A stretch of DNA of 56,521 bases from Acidimicrobiia bacterium (GTDB lineage Bacteria; Actinomycetota; Acidimicrobiia; IMCC26256; JAMXLJ01): positions 1 through 56,521 of the forward strand of contig JAMXLJ010000013.1 in assembly GCA_024281095.1 (NCBI GenBank). Direction: 5' to 3'. Each line of letters opens with the position of its first letter. The first letter of the stretch is position 1. Below, piece after piece: positions 1 to 7,626 of the stretch. The notes under the pieces were generated by a model. The model was not told the origin of the DNA. It searched no databases and was given only the letters and a program-made list of their open reading frames with translations. The translations under genes were made by a program, and so were the position numbers.

Positions 1-866
1 CCATCAGCACCACGCTCACGAGCGGTGCCGCGCAGTCGATCACGCTCGGCGCCACCGGCCTGCCTTCCGGCGCCACCGCGTCGTTCAACCCGCCGACGAT
101 CAGCTCCGGCCAGAGCTCCACGCTGACGATCTCCACCAATAGCGCGACACCGGCCGGATCGTCGACCGTCACGGTCACCGCTACGGGCACGACCGCGACT
201 CATTCCACGTCGGTGACCCTCACGGTCAACGCCCCGGTCACGGGCTCGTCGCCCAAACTGGTGCAGGCCGCCGGCTCGACGTCGGCCACGGTCACGTTCC
301 CGGCACCGACGACCCCCGGGAACCTGCTCGTCCTTTCTGCGTCCCTCTACACGGGTCTGACGAAGCCGATCACCGCGGTGTCCGACGGGAAGAACACGTG
401 GACGAAGATCGGAGCGTTCGCGGTGTCGGGGAAGAACTCCGACGGCGAGATCTGGTACGCCCCGAACGCGGCCTCCGTGACGACCATCACCGTGACCACG
501 GGCGCGAGCCCGATCGCGCTCGCGGCGCAGGAGTTCTCCGGTGTCGCGGCAACCGCGCCGCTCGACGTCTCGATCGGCACGTCCAACACGGGCACGTCCG
601 CAAACTCTGGCTCGGTGACTCCGACGGCAACCAACGACCTCGTCGTCGGGTTCGTCGCCGGACACTCGAACACCCAAGCAATCGCCGTCACGTCCACGGG
701 GTTCACGGTGCAACCGCAGCAGACGGCCGGCAGCGGCTCGACGGTCGCGACCGTCGTGAGCGGCTACCAGGTCCTGACCACCGCGAACCCATTGTCGTTC
801 GCGGGGACGTTCGGGTCCTCGATGAACTGGGCTGCCGCGGTGGTCGCGTTCAAGGCCGGCCCGTGA
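1..866 (+). CDS. C-terminal part of a secreted Ig-like repeat protein (5' partial)
   Basis: The frame is open from base 3 to the stop at 864-866, so the window begins inside the gene; an internal ATG at 213 is not a convincing start. The first 75 or so residues are Ser/Thr-rich and look like one Ig-like beta-sandwich repeat (pattern LPSGATASFNPP followed by STLTIST and ending VTLTV). The remaining 210 residues form a second Ser/Thr/Gly-rich beta domain with the pattern GNLLVLSAS, then NDLVVGFVAG, and ending MNWAAAVVAFK, often seen at the C-terminus of large secreted actinobacterial proteins. There are no Cys residues, no sortase motif and no membrane anchor. The N-terminal catalytic or binding region lies outside the window, so the role is unknown; an extracellular adhesin or a tail domain of a secreted hydrolase are both possible. 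Confidence 0.75.
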   Translation, partial: ISTTLTSGAAQSITLGATGLPSGATASFNPPTISSGQSSTLTISTNSATPAGSSTVTVTATGTTATHSTSVTLTVNAPVTGSSPKLVQAAGSTSATVTFPAPTTPGNLLVLSASLYTGLTKPITAVSDGKNTWTKIGAFAVSGKNSDGEIWYAPNAASVTTITVTTGASPIALAAQEFSGVAATAPLDVSIGTSNTGTSANSGSVTPTATNDLVVGFVAGHSNTQAIAVTSTGFTVQPQQTAGSGSTVATVVSGYQVLTTANPLSFAGTFGSSMNWAAAVVAFKAGP

Positions 867-1005
867 CGTCGCGCGTCCACGAACCGCGCTCTCAAACAGG
901 AATTAGGCGTTGCGTTTCGCCCCGCTTGGGCGTACACCACCAATGAGGGTGCCGCTCTGGCTTGACCGGTAGGGGTTCAGGGCAGGCCACACCGCCGGGT
1001 GGCGC

Positions 1006-1070
1006 CGTCGGGCGTAGGGTGCTGCGCCCGGAGAGCCCCTGCCCCTCCGCGCGGCACCCTACGCCCAACG
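1006..1070. terminator. Long hairpin between convergent genes
   Basis: Two 22-base arms (1006-1027 and 1049-1070) pair with two mismatches around a 21-base loop; the core of each arm is a perfect 13-base match. The hairpin lies between the secreted Ig-like gene ending at 866 on the plus strand and the Asp-box gene ending at 1077 on the minus strand, so it can end transcription from either side. No T tract follows, as is common in high-GC actinobacteria. Confidence 0.65.
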
Positions 1071-1076
1071 CTTGCC

Positions 1077-2525
1077 TCAGTTGTTCGGAGCGCCGACGAC
1101 GGACCCACCGGTCTGTACCGCGTAGCCGGTGTACGTGCCGCTCCCACCGAGAGCGGGCGCGTCATGCGAATACGCGACGTGCGCGTTCCCAGTGCTGTCG
1201 GTGTCGACGCCGAAGTCGTCGAAGAGCTGACGGCCACTGGTGCAGTTGATCCCGCCCTCGCACACGTCGCCGGTGTGCACCGGGACGACGGACTGCGGCG
1301 TGCCCCAACCGCCGCTCGTCGCGGTCGGGTTCTGCTGGAAATACACCGACCACGTCATCGCCGGGCCGGTCGCGTCAGTCGTGCCGTAGTACACGAGGTC
1401 GACGCCCGCGGCGGTCGCCGCGAGCCACGGGAAGATCGCCCGCTTCAGCGTCGAGCTCACCGGGCCCGAGCACGTCCACGTGACACCATGGTCGCTCGAC
1501 GACGCCGTGAAGACGTTGGTGTCGTCCGACCACGCCGCCCACACCGTGCCGTTCGGCGCGACCGACACGTTCGGGAAGTTGTGGTCGAGGTTCTTGCCGG
1601 GCGCGAGGCTGCACGGGATCGGTCGTGCCGTCCACGTGTACCCGCCGTCGTTCGACACGGCGACCGACATCCGGTCGAAGGTCGAATCGGTCGCCGTCGT
1701 CGGGCCGACGTACGACTGGTAGGCCCAGAATCCGCCGACGCCGCTGGTGTCGAGCGGGCTCGTCGTCGTGCCGGCCGCGTTGACGTGATCGATCACGATG
1801 TTGCCCAGCTCGTTCGAGGTCGCGGCCGGGTCTGACGATGCGATCGCCTGCGAGATCTGATGGTACGTGGCACCCCCGTTGTCGGAGCGCAGCACGTCGA
1901 TCTGGCTCGTGGCGATGTCGTGGTAGGTGAGCAGCGACGACTGGGCGCCGTACGCCGCGATCCACTCGCGGTCGTCAAGCGGCAGACCGGCCTGCACCGG
2001 CGTCTGGCTGAACGTCGTGCCGTTGTCGGTCGACGTCGCGACGTTCACCGAGCCGAGGTTGAGGCTGGCGACGTAGATGTTGTAGTTGCCCGCCGCGTTC
2101 TTCGCGCTGGCGATGGCGACGTCGATGTCGCCGCCCGACGCGCCGAGCCCCGACGTCACGGCGTTGGGCTGACCTCGGTACTCGGGCGCACACGCCGACG
2201 CCCCGGCACCGCCGGTCGCTGCGAGCTGCCGCCACAGCACGCTGCCGCCGCCGACTCCGAGCTCCGAGCCGAGGACCAATTCGTTCGCACGCGACACGTG
2301 GATGGCCGGCTCACCGGCGGCGTTGGTGCCACACCCGGTCGCGCCGACCGTCTGCGACTGCAGCTCGCCGGTCGCGAAGGTCGGCGCACCGGTTGCCGCC
2401 GCGGCCTGCCGGCGCGGGGTTCGGCGGGCCGGGGCCGCGGCCGCGATTCCTGCACCGACCAGCCCGAGAGCAAGAGCGAGCGCGCCTGCGAGCGTGACCC
2501 GCCGTCCCCATCGACCGTGACGCAT
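1077..2525 (-). CDS. Secreted sialidase-like (Asp-box/BNR) beta-propeller protein
   Basis: A 482-residue exported protein. The N-terminus has basic residues, a hydrophobic stretch (about residues 11-30) and an Ala-rich cleavage region, so a Sec signal peptide is clear. The body carries at least four Asp-box motifs of the form S-x-D-x-G-x-[TA]-[WFY] (STDNGTTF, RSDNGGATY, SNDGGYTW, SSDHGVTW), the signature of sialidase/BNR beta-propellers. I do not see the Arg triad of a true sialidase clearly, so the activity could be glycoside hydrolysis or simply binding of extracellular polymers. The ATG at 2523-2525 is preceded by GGGGGA, a good ribosome site. The stop is followed by a strong hairpin. No operon partner is apparent. 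Confidence 0.75.
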   Translation of the reverse strand: MRHGRWGRRVTLAGALALALGLVGAGIAAAAPARRTPRRQAAAATGAPTFATGELQSQTVGATGCGTNAAGEPAIHVSRANELVLGSELGVGGGSVLWRQLAATGGAGASACAPEYRGQPNAVTSGLGASGGDIDVAIASAKNAAGNYNIYVASLNLGSVNVATSTDNGTTFSQTPVQAGLPLDDREWIAAYGAQSSLLTYHDIATSQIDVLRSDNGGATYHQISQAIASSDPAATSNELGNIVIDHVNAAGTTTSPLDTSGVGGFWAYQSYVGPTTATDSTFDRMSVAVSNDGGYTWTARPIPCSLAPGKNLDHNFPNVSVAPNGTVWAAWSDDTNVFTASSSDHGVTWTCSGPVSSTLKRAIFPWLAATAAGVDLVYYGTTDATGPAMTWSVYFQQNPTATSGGWGTPQSVVPVHTGDVCEGGINCTSGRQLFDDFGVDTDSTGNAHVAYSHDAPALGGSGTYTGYAVQTGGSVVGAPNN

Positions 2526-2557
2526 GTGTCCCCCGTTCCTCCGTCTGCCCGTGGGCG

Positions 2558-2582
2558 CGACGCTTCGACGCCGAAAGCGTCG
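2558..2582. terminator. Hairpin upstream of the Asp-box gene
   Basis: A perfect 8-base inverted repeat (CGACGCTT at 2558-2565, AAGCGTCG at 2575-2582) with a 9-base loop. It lies about 75 bases downstream of the DUF6308-like gene on the minus strand and about 30 bases upstream of the next minus-strand start. It could be a terminator of the former or an operator in the leader of the latter; the sequence does not decide. Confidence 0.4.
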
Positions 2583-2657
2583 AAACTTCGCCCTATGTAC
2601 CCGGGCCGAGCGGCCGCGAAGCGAAAAAGGAACCGGCGTGAAGCGGAAGACGAGCCG

Positions 2658-3338
2658 TCAGGTCGCGGACAACACGTGCCGCGAGCCATTCGACTCGTTC
2701 ACTCGCGCGTAGGCCTCATGGATCCGGATCACGACATCGAGCACCCGCAGCAGCGGCAGCCCGGGCCCGTCGGCTTCGATCGCGATGTCGCTGAGGTGGT
2801 CACGCAGGACGTGGTCACGAAGACGCTCGCGCAGTCCCTGCCAGAGCCATGCGCTGCTGGGCTGCGTCGGGCGCAGCGCGCCGAGGATGACGTCGTCGAC
2901 GACAGGAATGAGATGGGGACGCTTCCGGGCCAGAAGCTTGCTCGTGGTGGTCTCGCCCAATCCGTGACGGTCGTGGAGGACGTCCCACAACTCCCACGGC
3001 TCCGTCGAGATGGGGAGCGCGTCGTCCCAGATGCGCGCCTCCACCGGGATCCGCGCGAGGAGGCGCGAAACTTCCGCGTCCTCGAGCAGCCACGGGATCT
3101 GCGGCGGCGCGATGCGCGCGTCGAGCATCTGGAGGGCGAGCAGGTCCGCGGGGGTGAGCCGATCGGGTGCGGGATCCGGCTCGCCGCGATGGCCGAGGTC
3201 GTCGAAGAACCCGCCGGTGGACGGCCCGACACCCCGCAACGCGTCCCCGTGGAAGTAGGCCCGGACCCACACGACGACGTCGGGATGGGCCGCGAACAGA
3301 CCCGGATCCTCGGCGAGGTACTCCTGCCAGCTCACCAC
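2658..3338 (-). CDS. DUF6308-like protein of unknown function
   Basis: A 226-residue soluble protein with no signal peptide or membrane segment. It reads as a compact mostly alpha-helical protein with motifs DLLALQMLDARI near residue 65 and TTTSKLLARKRPHLIPVVDDVI near residue 130. That combination is what I associate with the actinobacterial DUF6308 family, whose function is unknown; the assignment is from memory of the pattern. The ORF begins with two consecutive GTG codons (3336-3338 and 3333-3335) and I cannot tell which is used. It stands alone, with a strong hairpin about 60 bases upstream that isolates it from the preceding gene. Confidence 0.6.
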   Translation of the reverse strand: MVSWQEYLAEDPGLFAAHPDVVVWVRAYFHGDALRGVGPSTGGFFDDLGHRGEPDPAPDRLTPADLLALQMLDARIAPPQIPWLLEDAEVSRLLARIPVEARIWDDALPISTEPWELWDVLHDRHGLGETTTSKLLARKRPHLIPVVDDVILGALRPTQPSSAWLWQGLRERLRDHVLRDHLSDIAIEADGPGLPLLRVLDVVIRIHEAYARVNESNGSRHVLSAT

Positions 3339-3396
3339 GAAGACGGTACCGGCGCGACCAGGTCAAATGGTGGATGCGACGGTGCGCGACCGCGCG

Positions 3397-3434
3397 CGGT
3401 TCGGCCGGCACCGTGATCGGTGCCGGCCGAACCG
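3397..3434. terminator. Perfect 17-bp hairpin terminator
   Basis: Two perfectly complementary 17-base arms (3397-3413 and 3418-3434) around a 4-base loop TGAT, 16 bases after the stop of the small secreted gene ending at 3450 on the minus strand. The position and stability make it a confident intrinsic (I-shaped, T-tract-less) terminator. Confidence 0.8.
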
Positions 3435-3449
3435 AGCGTCGGATGGGTG

Positions 3450-4007
3450 TTACGCGGTGCGGGTGATGGTGAAGGGGTCGGTACGGGGGTGACGCGCGTC
3501 GTGGCCGATGACGACCCGGCCTGCGGCCAGCTTGTGCCCGTCGGCCTTGAACCCGAAGCCCAGGCGCGGGGCACACACCGTCTTGAAGGTGAGCCCGTCG
3601 ATGTGGCCCGAGTTGACGAACCGGAACGTGAGCCGGTGGTGGTCCTTCGACACCGCGAGCTTGTCGTCCTTCTCGAGCGCGACTCCGTGCACGTCGACGA
3701 ACCGGCCGCGGGTCTGGATCACACCGGTGACCGCCTTCTTGTCGTCGCCGCGGTGGGTGACGACGAGATGCCAGCCCTCGGTGTCGTGCCAGAGGTACAC
3801 GCCGCCGTTGTCGCCGGCGTCGAGACCGGCCGGCCGGCCGTTGACCCAGTCGGGCCACTCGTCGTCATGGTTGGCGAGGCAACGTTGTGCGACGACCGGC
3901 TTGGGCTTCGACTCGGTTGCGGCCGATGCGGGCCCGGCGACCGCGAGCGTCGAACCCATCACCGTGGCGGCCACCACACCGCTCGTCACGAGGGACTTGA
4001 TGTTCAT
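3450..4007 (-). CDS. Small secreted protein of unknown function
   Basis: A 185-residue exported protein. Residues 1-31 are a classic signal peptide (basic MNIK start, Val/Ala-rich core, cleavage after ASA). The mature part is polar, rich in Asp, His and Lys, and looks all-beta, with a WPDWVNGRPAGLDAGDNGG segment and a repeated pattern of hydrophobic alternation around VVTHRGDDKKAVTG. It has two Cys in the mature part (in QRCLAN and TVCAPR) that could form one disulfide. No catalytic motif is recognised. The ATG at 4005-4007 has AGGAG 8 bases upstream. It is monocistronic, ending at a perfect hairpin. Confidence 0.7.
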   Translation of the reverse strand: MNIKSLVTSGVVAATVMGSTLAVAGPASAATESKPKPVVAQRCLANHDDEWPDWVNGRPAGLDAGDNGGVYLWHDTEGWHLVVTHRGDDKKAVTGVIQTRGRFVDVHGVALEKDDKLAVSKDHHRLTFRFVNSGHIDGLTFKTVCAPRLGFGFKADGHKLAAGRVVIGHDARHPRTDPFTITRTA

Positions 4008-4115
4008 TGCAACTGCTCCTGTTTCGGAGGGCTCGGGGGGTGCCCTGTCGAGACAGAAGATCGCCCTCGTTTGTCAGGTGCGTGTGAGCGCGACGCGAGA
4101 TGTCGCCCAAGGCGG

Positions 4116-5516
4116 CTAGGGCTCCGGTGGGCTGCTCACTTCGAGTCGGAGCGGTGCGGACACCACCAGACGGAACCGGCCGCGGCCGGACTTCTCGATG
4201 CGGACGGGTGCGCCACGTTCGTCGAGACGCCGTTTCAGGAGGATCAGGCGGCTCTCGAGGTTGTCCCGGAACTCCGGCAGCTCCAGCGTCGGGTCGAGCC
4301 GCACCTCCTTGTTCGTGAACTCGTCACGACCGTCGTTCGTGTACTGGCGGAGCAGCGACCACAGGATGCGCCCGGCAACACCCTTGATCAGATAGTCGGT
4401 GTCGACGAACACGCTTCCGTCGACAGGGAAGAAGCGCACGAGACGCGCGTCGTTCCCGGTAACCGGCGGCCGGGCCGTAGACGTGGTGGAGGGCTCGGCG
4501 GCTTCGGCACGTTCCTGCGCAAAGTCGATCTCGACCGCACTCGCGATGATCCCCGCGACGACGGTGAGCAGCGCCTCGTCGGTCTCGTCGAAGGCAACGG
4601 GCTCGGTGCTCTCGACGACCAGGACACCGACGAGCTGACCGAGCACCATCGCCGGCACCGCGACCTGACTGTCTGCGCCGGCAAGGCCCGGCACCGGGAC
4701 CTCGTGCCCCGGGCCGACATGCCCGTGTTCCTCGAACGTGCGCCGCACCGCGCGCGAGTACTTCCCCATCTGACGCAGGCTCCCGAGGCGCATGGCGGCA
4801 CCGCGCGCCGCGACCATTCCGGTGAGCCCCTCTCCCACGACGACCTCCGAGCCCACGCCCTCCGCGTCGTAGCCCCGGCTCGCGAGCGTGTAGAGCCGCT
4901 TTCCCGTCTCGTCGAGGAGGAGCAGCATCGAGTGCTCGTAGCCCAGCAGGTCGGCGAGGCCGTCGAGCGCGGTGCTCACAAGGGTGTCGAGGTCGGGGCA
5001 GCGGCTGAGCCGCGCACTGAGCTCGGCAAGTTGAACCGTCGCGGCACCCCGCGCGCGTCGCTCGACGTCGCCGGGAGCCGGTGACGTGCGGGTCTCGAGG
5101 GGAATCGCCTCGATGTGGAGCACCCGGTAGACGTCGGCCGCGCGCAGCTTGAACACGTTCTCCATGCCCGTGAGCGCGGCGATCGCGTCGACGTCGCTTC
5201 GCAGCTGCTCGAACAACGGGCCGCGGCGCTCGGTGCGTTCGTAGACAATCGTGAGGCGGAACTGGTCGTACGTGGTCGGATCGACGAGCAGCACGCTCGC
5301 ACGCGGGTTCTCGGCCAGGTTGCGCGAAGTCTTCGAGAAGAACTGGTTCGACACCGCGATCCGCTCGTCGTCCACCATCCGAACGCGCGACAGGTAGGTC
5401 ACATTCGGCGTGCCGTCGGCTGACGCGGTCGCGATGACCGCGGGAACGACACCTTCGAAGCAGTTCGCGAGGTCGCCGAGCCGGGGCGCCGTCTCCGGGT
5501 CGTAGCCGGCTGTCAC
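4116..5516 (-). CDS. FMN split-barrel (PNPOx-like) plus GAF domain regulatory protein
   Basis: A 466-residue soluble protein. The N-terminal 150 residues are a pyridoxamine-phosphate-oxidase-like split barrel (pattern VVPAVIATASADGTPNVTYLS, then FFSKTSRNLAENPRASVLL), which in this superfamily binds FMN, F420 or haem. Residues of about 180-340 form a GAF domain (LLGYEHSMLLLLDETG, then VPAMVLGQLVGVLVVES), and the C-terminal 100 residues are a charged domain with LLKRRLDERGAPVRIEKSGRGRFRL, resembling a winged-helix or effector module. The chosen GTG start (5514-5516) overlaps the TGA of the upstream gene in the tetranucleotide GTGA, a typical coupled start; a longer ORF to 5594 reads through low-quality Arg-rich sequence and is rejected. 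Probably a redox or small-molecule sensor acting with the upstream split-barrel protein. Confidence 0.75.
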   Translation of the reverse strand: MTAGYDPETAPRLGDLANCFEGVVPAVIATASADGTPNVTYLSRVRMVDDERIAVSNQFFSKTSRNLAENPRASVLLVDPTTYDQFRLTIVYERTERRGPLFEQLRSDVDAIAALTGMENVFKLRAADVYRVLHIEAIPLETRTSPAPGDVERRARGAATVQLAELSARLSRCPDLDTLVSTALDGLADLLGYEHSMLLLLDETGKRLYTLASRGYDAEGVGSEVVVGEGLTGMVAARGAAMRLGSLRQMGKYSRAVRRTFEEHGHVGPGHEVPVPGLAGADSQVAVPAMVLGQLVGVLVVESTEPVAFDETDEALLTVVAGIIASAVEIDFAQERAEAAEPSTTSTARPPVTGNDARLVRFFPVDGSVFVDTDYLIKGVAGRILWSLLRQYTNDGRDEFTNKEVRLDPTLELPEFRDNLESRLILLKRRLDERGAPVRIEKSGRGRFRLVVSAPLRLEVSSPPEP

Positions 5517-5986
5517 TGCACTTGCGCCGGCAGCGGCGCGCCGGCACGCGGGCCGGGCGTCTGGTCGAAGAGCGTGTCGACCGCGATCACGCACGCGATG
5601 TAGCGACGCGGCACGAGCCGCTCGATCAGATGCCGTGGCGTGCCGTCGGTCGCGTTGATCGCGGTGATCAACTGGTCACAGAACTGCAACGCCCGATCCT
5701 CGTCCGCGTCGGTGGCAGGCTCGAACGAGATCGCGCGGCCCTTCAGCTGCACGGACCGCAGCGTCGGCACGTCGGTGCCGGTGACGGCGATCGCTCCACT
5801 CCGGGCGAGGTCTTCGAGGATCGGTGCATCCGAGGCGTCGAGCAGCACGCGGACCCGGCTCGGCTCGTCCGGAAGCACCCTGAGCCCCCAGCTTCGCGTC
5901 GCGTGGGGCTCACCGTCGGGCCCGACCGTACCGACGATCAGTGAGCAACCCGACTCGAGATGTGCCGCCGTTTCCGGGCTGATCAC
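5513..5986 (-). CDS. Pyridoxamine 5'-phosphate oxidase-family (split-barrel) protein
   Basis: A 157-residue protein with the split-barrel pattern CSLIVGTVGPDGEPHATRSWG followed by VRVLLDASDAPILEDLARSG and a GTDVPTLRSVQLKGRA segment. These families bind flavin or deazaflavin and act on small substrates or serve as sensors; the substrate cannot be read from sequence. The start is a GTG at 5984-5986. Its stop overlaps the start of the downstream GAF/split-barrel gene by four bases, so the two are translationally coupled. The divergent hemerythrin gene starts 151 bases away, hinting at a shared redox-responsive promoter region. Confidence 0.75.
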   Translation of the reverse strand: MISPETAAHLESGCSLIVGTVGPDGEPHATRSWGLRVLPDEPSRVRVLLDASDAPILEDLARSGAIAVTGTDVPTLRSVQLKGRAISFEPATDADEDRALQFCDQLITAINATDGTPRHLIERLVPRRYIACVIAVDTLFDQTPGPRAGAPLPAQVQ

Positions 5987-6137
5987 GGGCGGATCCGTCC
6001 TTTCGCAGTTGCGAAGGGAATTCTTAGCGTTCGGCTATGTGCCTTTGAGGAGCGGCCTCGGGCGGATTCCCGGATGATGGTCACGCGGCGATTTGCGGCG
6101 AGCCACGAGGGCGAGCCGACGACAGGGAGGACATCTC

Positions 6138-6848
6138 ATGACCGTGACCATGACCGGGCCCCGCACGACGTCCACGTTCGATCTCGTGCCGGTCGATCTG
6201 TACCGCGACATCCACAAGGCCATTCGGGCCGAGCTCTTCGGCGTGACGGTCGACGCGGGCCGCACCGATCCGGCCGACCGTGCGGCCCGGGTCGGCGTCG
6301 CCGACCGCGTCCACCGTCTCGTGGAGCTCCTCGTCTCGCACGCCGAGCACGAGGACGCGCACGTGCAACCCGCCATCGAGGAGTACCTGCCGGTCGTGGC
6401 CGCGCAGATCGTGGCGGACCACGTGGCACTCGACGCGCGACTCGGGCAGCTCGACGCGCGAGCACGGGACGCGGTCGACGCGCCAGTGTCCGAACGCCGC
6501 GGTCGCCTGCACGATCTGTACCTCGAGCTGGCGACGTTCACCTCGGCGTATCTCGCCCACCAGGACGTCGAGGAACGCGTCGTGATGCCCGCACTCGAGG
6601 TCGCGCTCGGTGCCGGGCCGCTCATGGGCATTCACGAGGCCATCGTCGGAAGCATCCCGCCCGACGAGATGGCGCGCAGTCTCGCCATCATGATTCCCGC
6701 CATGAACATCGACGACCGCTCCGAGCTCCTCGGGGGGATCCGTGCGGGAGCGCCGGCGGAGGTGTTCGGCGGCGTGTGGGCCCTCGCGGGCACGGTGCTC
6801 TCCGACGCCGACCGCGGCGCGCTGGCGACACGCCTCGGCATCGACTGA
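6138..6848 (+). CDS. Hemerythrin-domain protein
   Basis: A 236-residue soluble helical protein. It has the spacing of ligands expected of HHE/hemerythrin proteins: an early His in RDIHKAIRAELF, HAEHEDAHVQPAIEE around residue 72, a DHVALDARL helix, and HQDVEERVVMPAL around residue 147. Such proteins bind a di-iron centre and handle oxygen, nitric oxide or iron. The last 80 residues (GIHEAIVGSIPPDEMARSL onward) add a second His-containing helical segment common in actinobacterial members. ATG 6138 has GGGAGG eight bases upstream; an in-frame ATG at 6093 lacks one. The gene is divergent to two split-barrel proteins and ends just before a strong hairpin. Confidence 0.8.
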   Translation: MTVTMTGPRTTSTFDLVPVDLYRDIHKAIRAELFGVTVDAGRTDPADRAARVGVADRVHRLVELLVSHAEHEDAHVQPAIEEYLPVVAAQIVADHVALDARLGQLDARARDAVDAPVSERRGRLHDLYLELATFTSAYLAHQDVEERVVMPALEVALGAGPLMGIHEAIVGSIPPDEMARSLAIMIPAMNIDDRSELLGGIRAGAPAEVFGGVWALAGTVLSDADRGALATRLGID

Positions 6849-6862
6849 CCTCCGACATGAGT

Positions 6863-6910
6863 CAGTTGGGACGATTTTCCGCCGGTGCAAGCGGGAAATC
6901 GTCCCAACTG
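6863..6910. terminator. Bidirectional hairpin terminator (repeat-family member)
   Basis: Arms of 20 bases at 6863-6882 and 6891-6910 around an 8-base loop, with one mismatch that becomes a G-U pair in RNA. It lies in the 73 bases between the convergent hemerythrin and SWIM genes, 14 bases from one stop and 11 from the other. The arm sequence GTTGGGACGATTTCCCGC recurs with one change at 10494-10511, so it may also belong to a dispersed repeat family. Confidence 0.75.
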
Positions 6911-6921
6911 CGCGTTCAGGG

Positions 6922-7626
6922 TCAGCGCGACGACACAGAGACGTCGAAGGGCGCCGGCGCGATGGACATCGCGCGCGTCAGCACGTCGTCGACCGTGACC
7001 GGTGCGAACGTGAACGCGGCCAACAGACGCTCCGCCAGCGCGTCGAGCTCGGCCGGTTCGGCCTCGGCGGCATTGCTCGAGGGCTCGCCCAACCACCGGC
7101 GCCGAAGCGACTCGGTACGGGCCAGGCGATCGGCCGCCACGAGCGCGACCGCCACGACGTGCTTGCAGGTGCCTCGGCGGTGCTCGGCCGCGTACGGACA
7201 GTTGCAACTCCATCGGACGCGGCGCACCACTTCGGGCGGCGGCTGACCGGGTGTCGCGAGCTCGACCTGGTAGCGCTGCGCGGCCGACCCCTGGACGCGT
7301 GCACGCACCCGTCCCGCGCCGACGCGCAGGTTCGACACACGGTTGCGCTTCGCGTACCCCTTGCCGCGGTTGAGCACGGCCGCGGTGGTGTGACGCAGCA
7401 CGGCTTCGCGCAACGAGTCGGCCAGCCCGCGCGCCTCGTCGTCGGCGGGCGTCTCCTCTGGCGCGCGGCGCGGTGCCTGCGCGCGCGGTGCCGTTGCGGC
7501 CGCTGCAGCCGCGGTCCCCTGCTTGCGCGCCCCGCCACGTCCGCGGCGGCGACCACCGCGGCGTCTTCGCCTCGGGGAACCGGAGCCCGGTGTGCCCGGC
7601 GTGGCGCTCGTGTTGTCGTCGCTCAT
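6922..7626 (-). CDS. SWIM zinc-finger protein
   Basis: A 234-residue protein. After a low-complexity Arg/Gly/Ala-rich N-terminus (residues 1-60, typical of a nucleic-acid-binding tail) the centre carries the SWIM signature C-x-C-x(n)-C-x-H (SCNCPYAAEHRRGTCKHVV). SWIM fingers bind DNA or protein and are regularly encoded beside SNF2 helicases in bacteria. The start at 7624-7626 overlaps the SNF2 stop by one base (TGATG), so the two are coupled. An upstream extension of the frame to 7950 runs antiparallel to conserved SNF2 motif VI and is rejected. Confidence 0.85.
   Translation of the reverse strand: MSDDNTSATPGTPGSGSPRRRRRGGRRRGRGGARKQGTAAAAAATAPRAQAPRRAPEETPADDEARGLADSLREAVLRHTTAAVLNRGKGYAKRNRVSNLRVGAGRVRARVQGSAAQRYQVELATPGQPPPEVVRRVRWSCNCPYAAEHRRGTCKHVVAVALVAADRLARTESLRRRWLGEPSSNAAEAEPAELDALAERLLAAFTFAPVTVDDVLTRAMSIAPAPFDVSVSSR

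Noticed and set aside
5595-5660. Longer start (5594) for the GAF/split-barrel gene
   Set aside because: The added residues overlap the upstream gene's 3' end and read as low-complexity Arg sequence; GTG 5514-5516 overlaps the upstream stop as GTGA.
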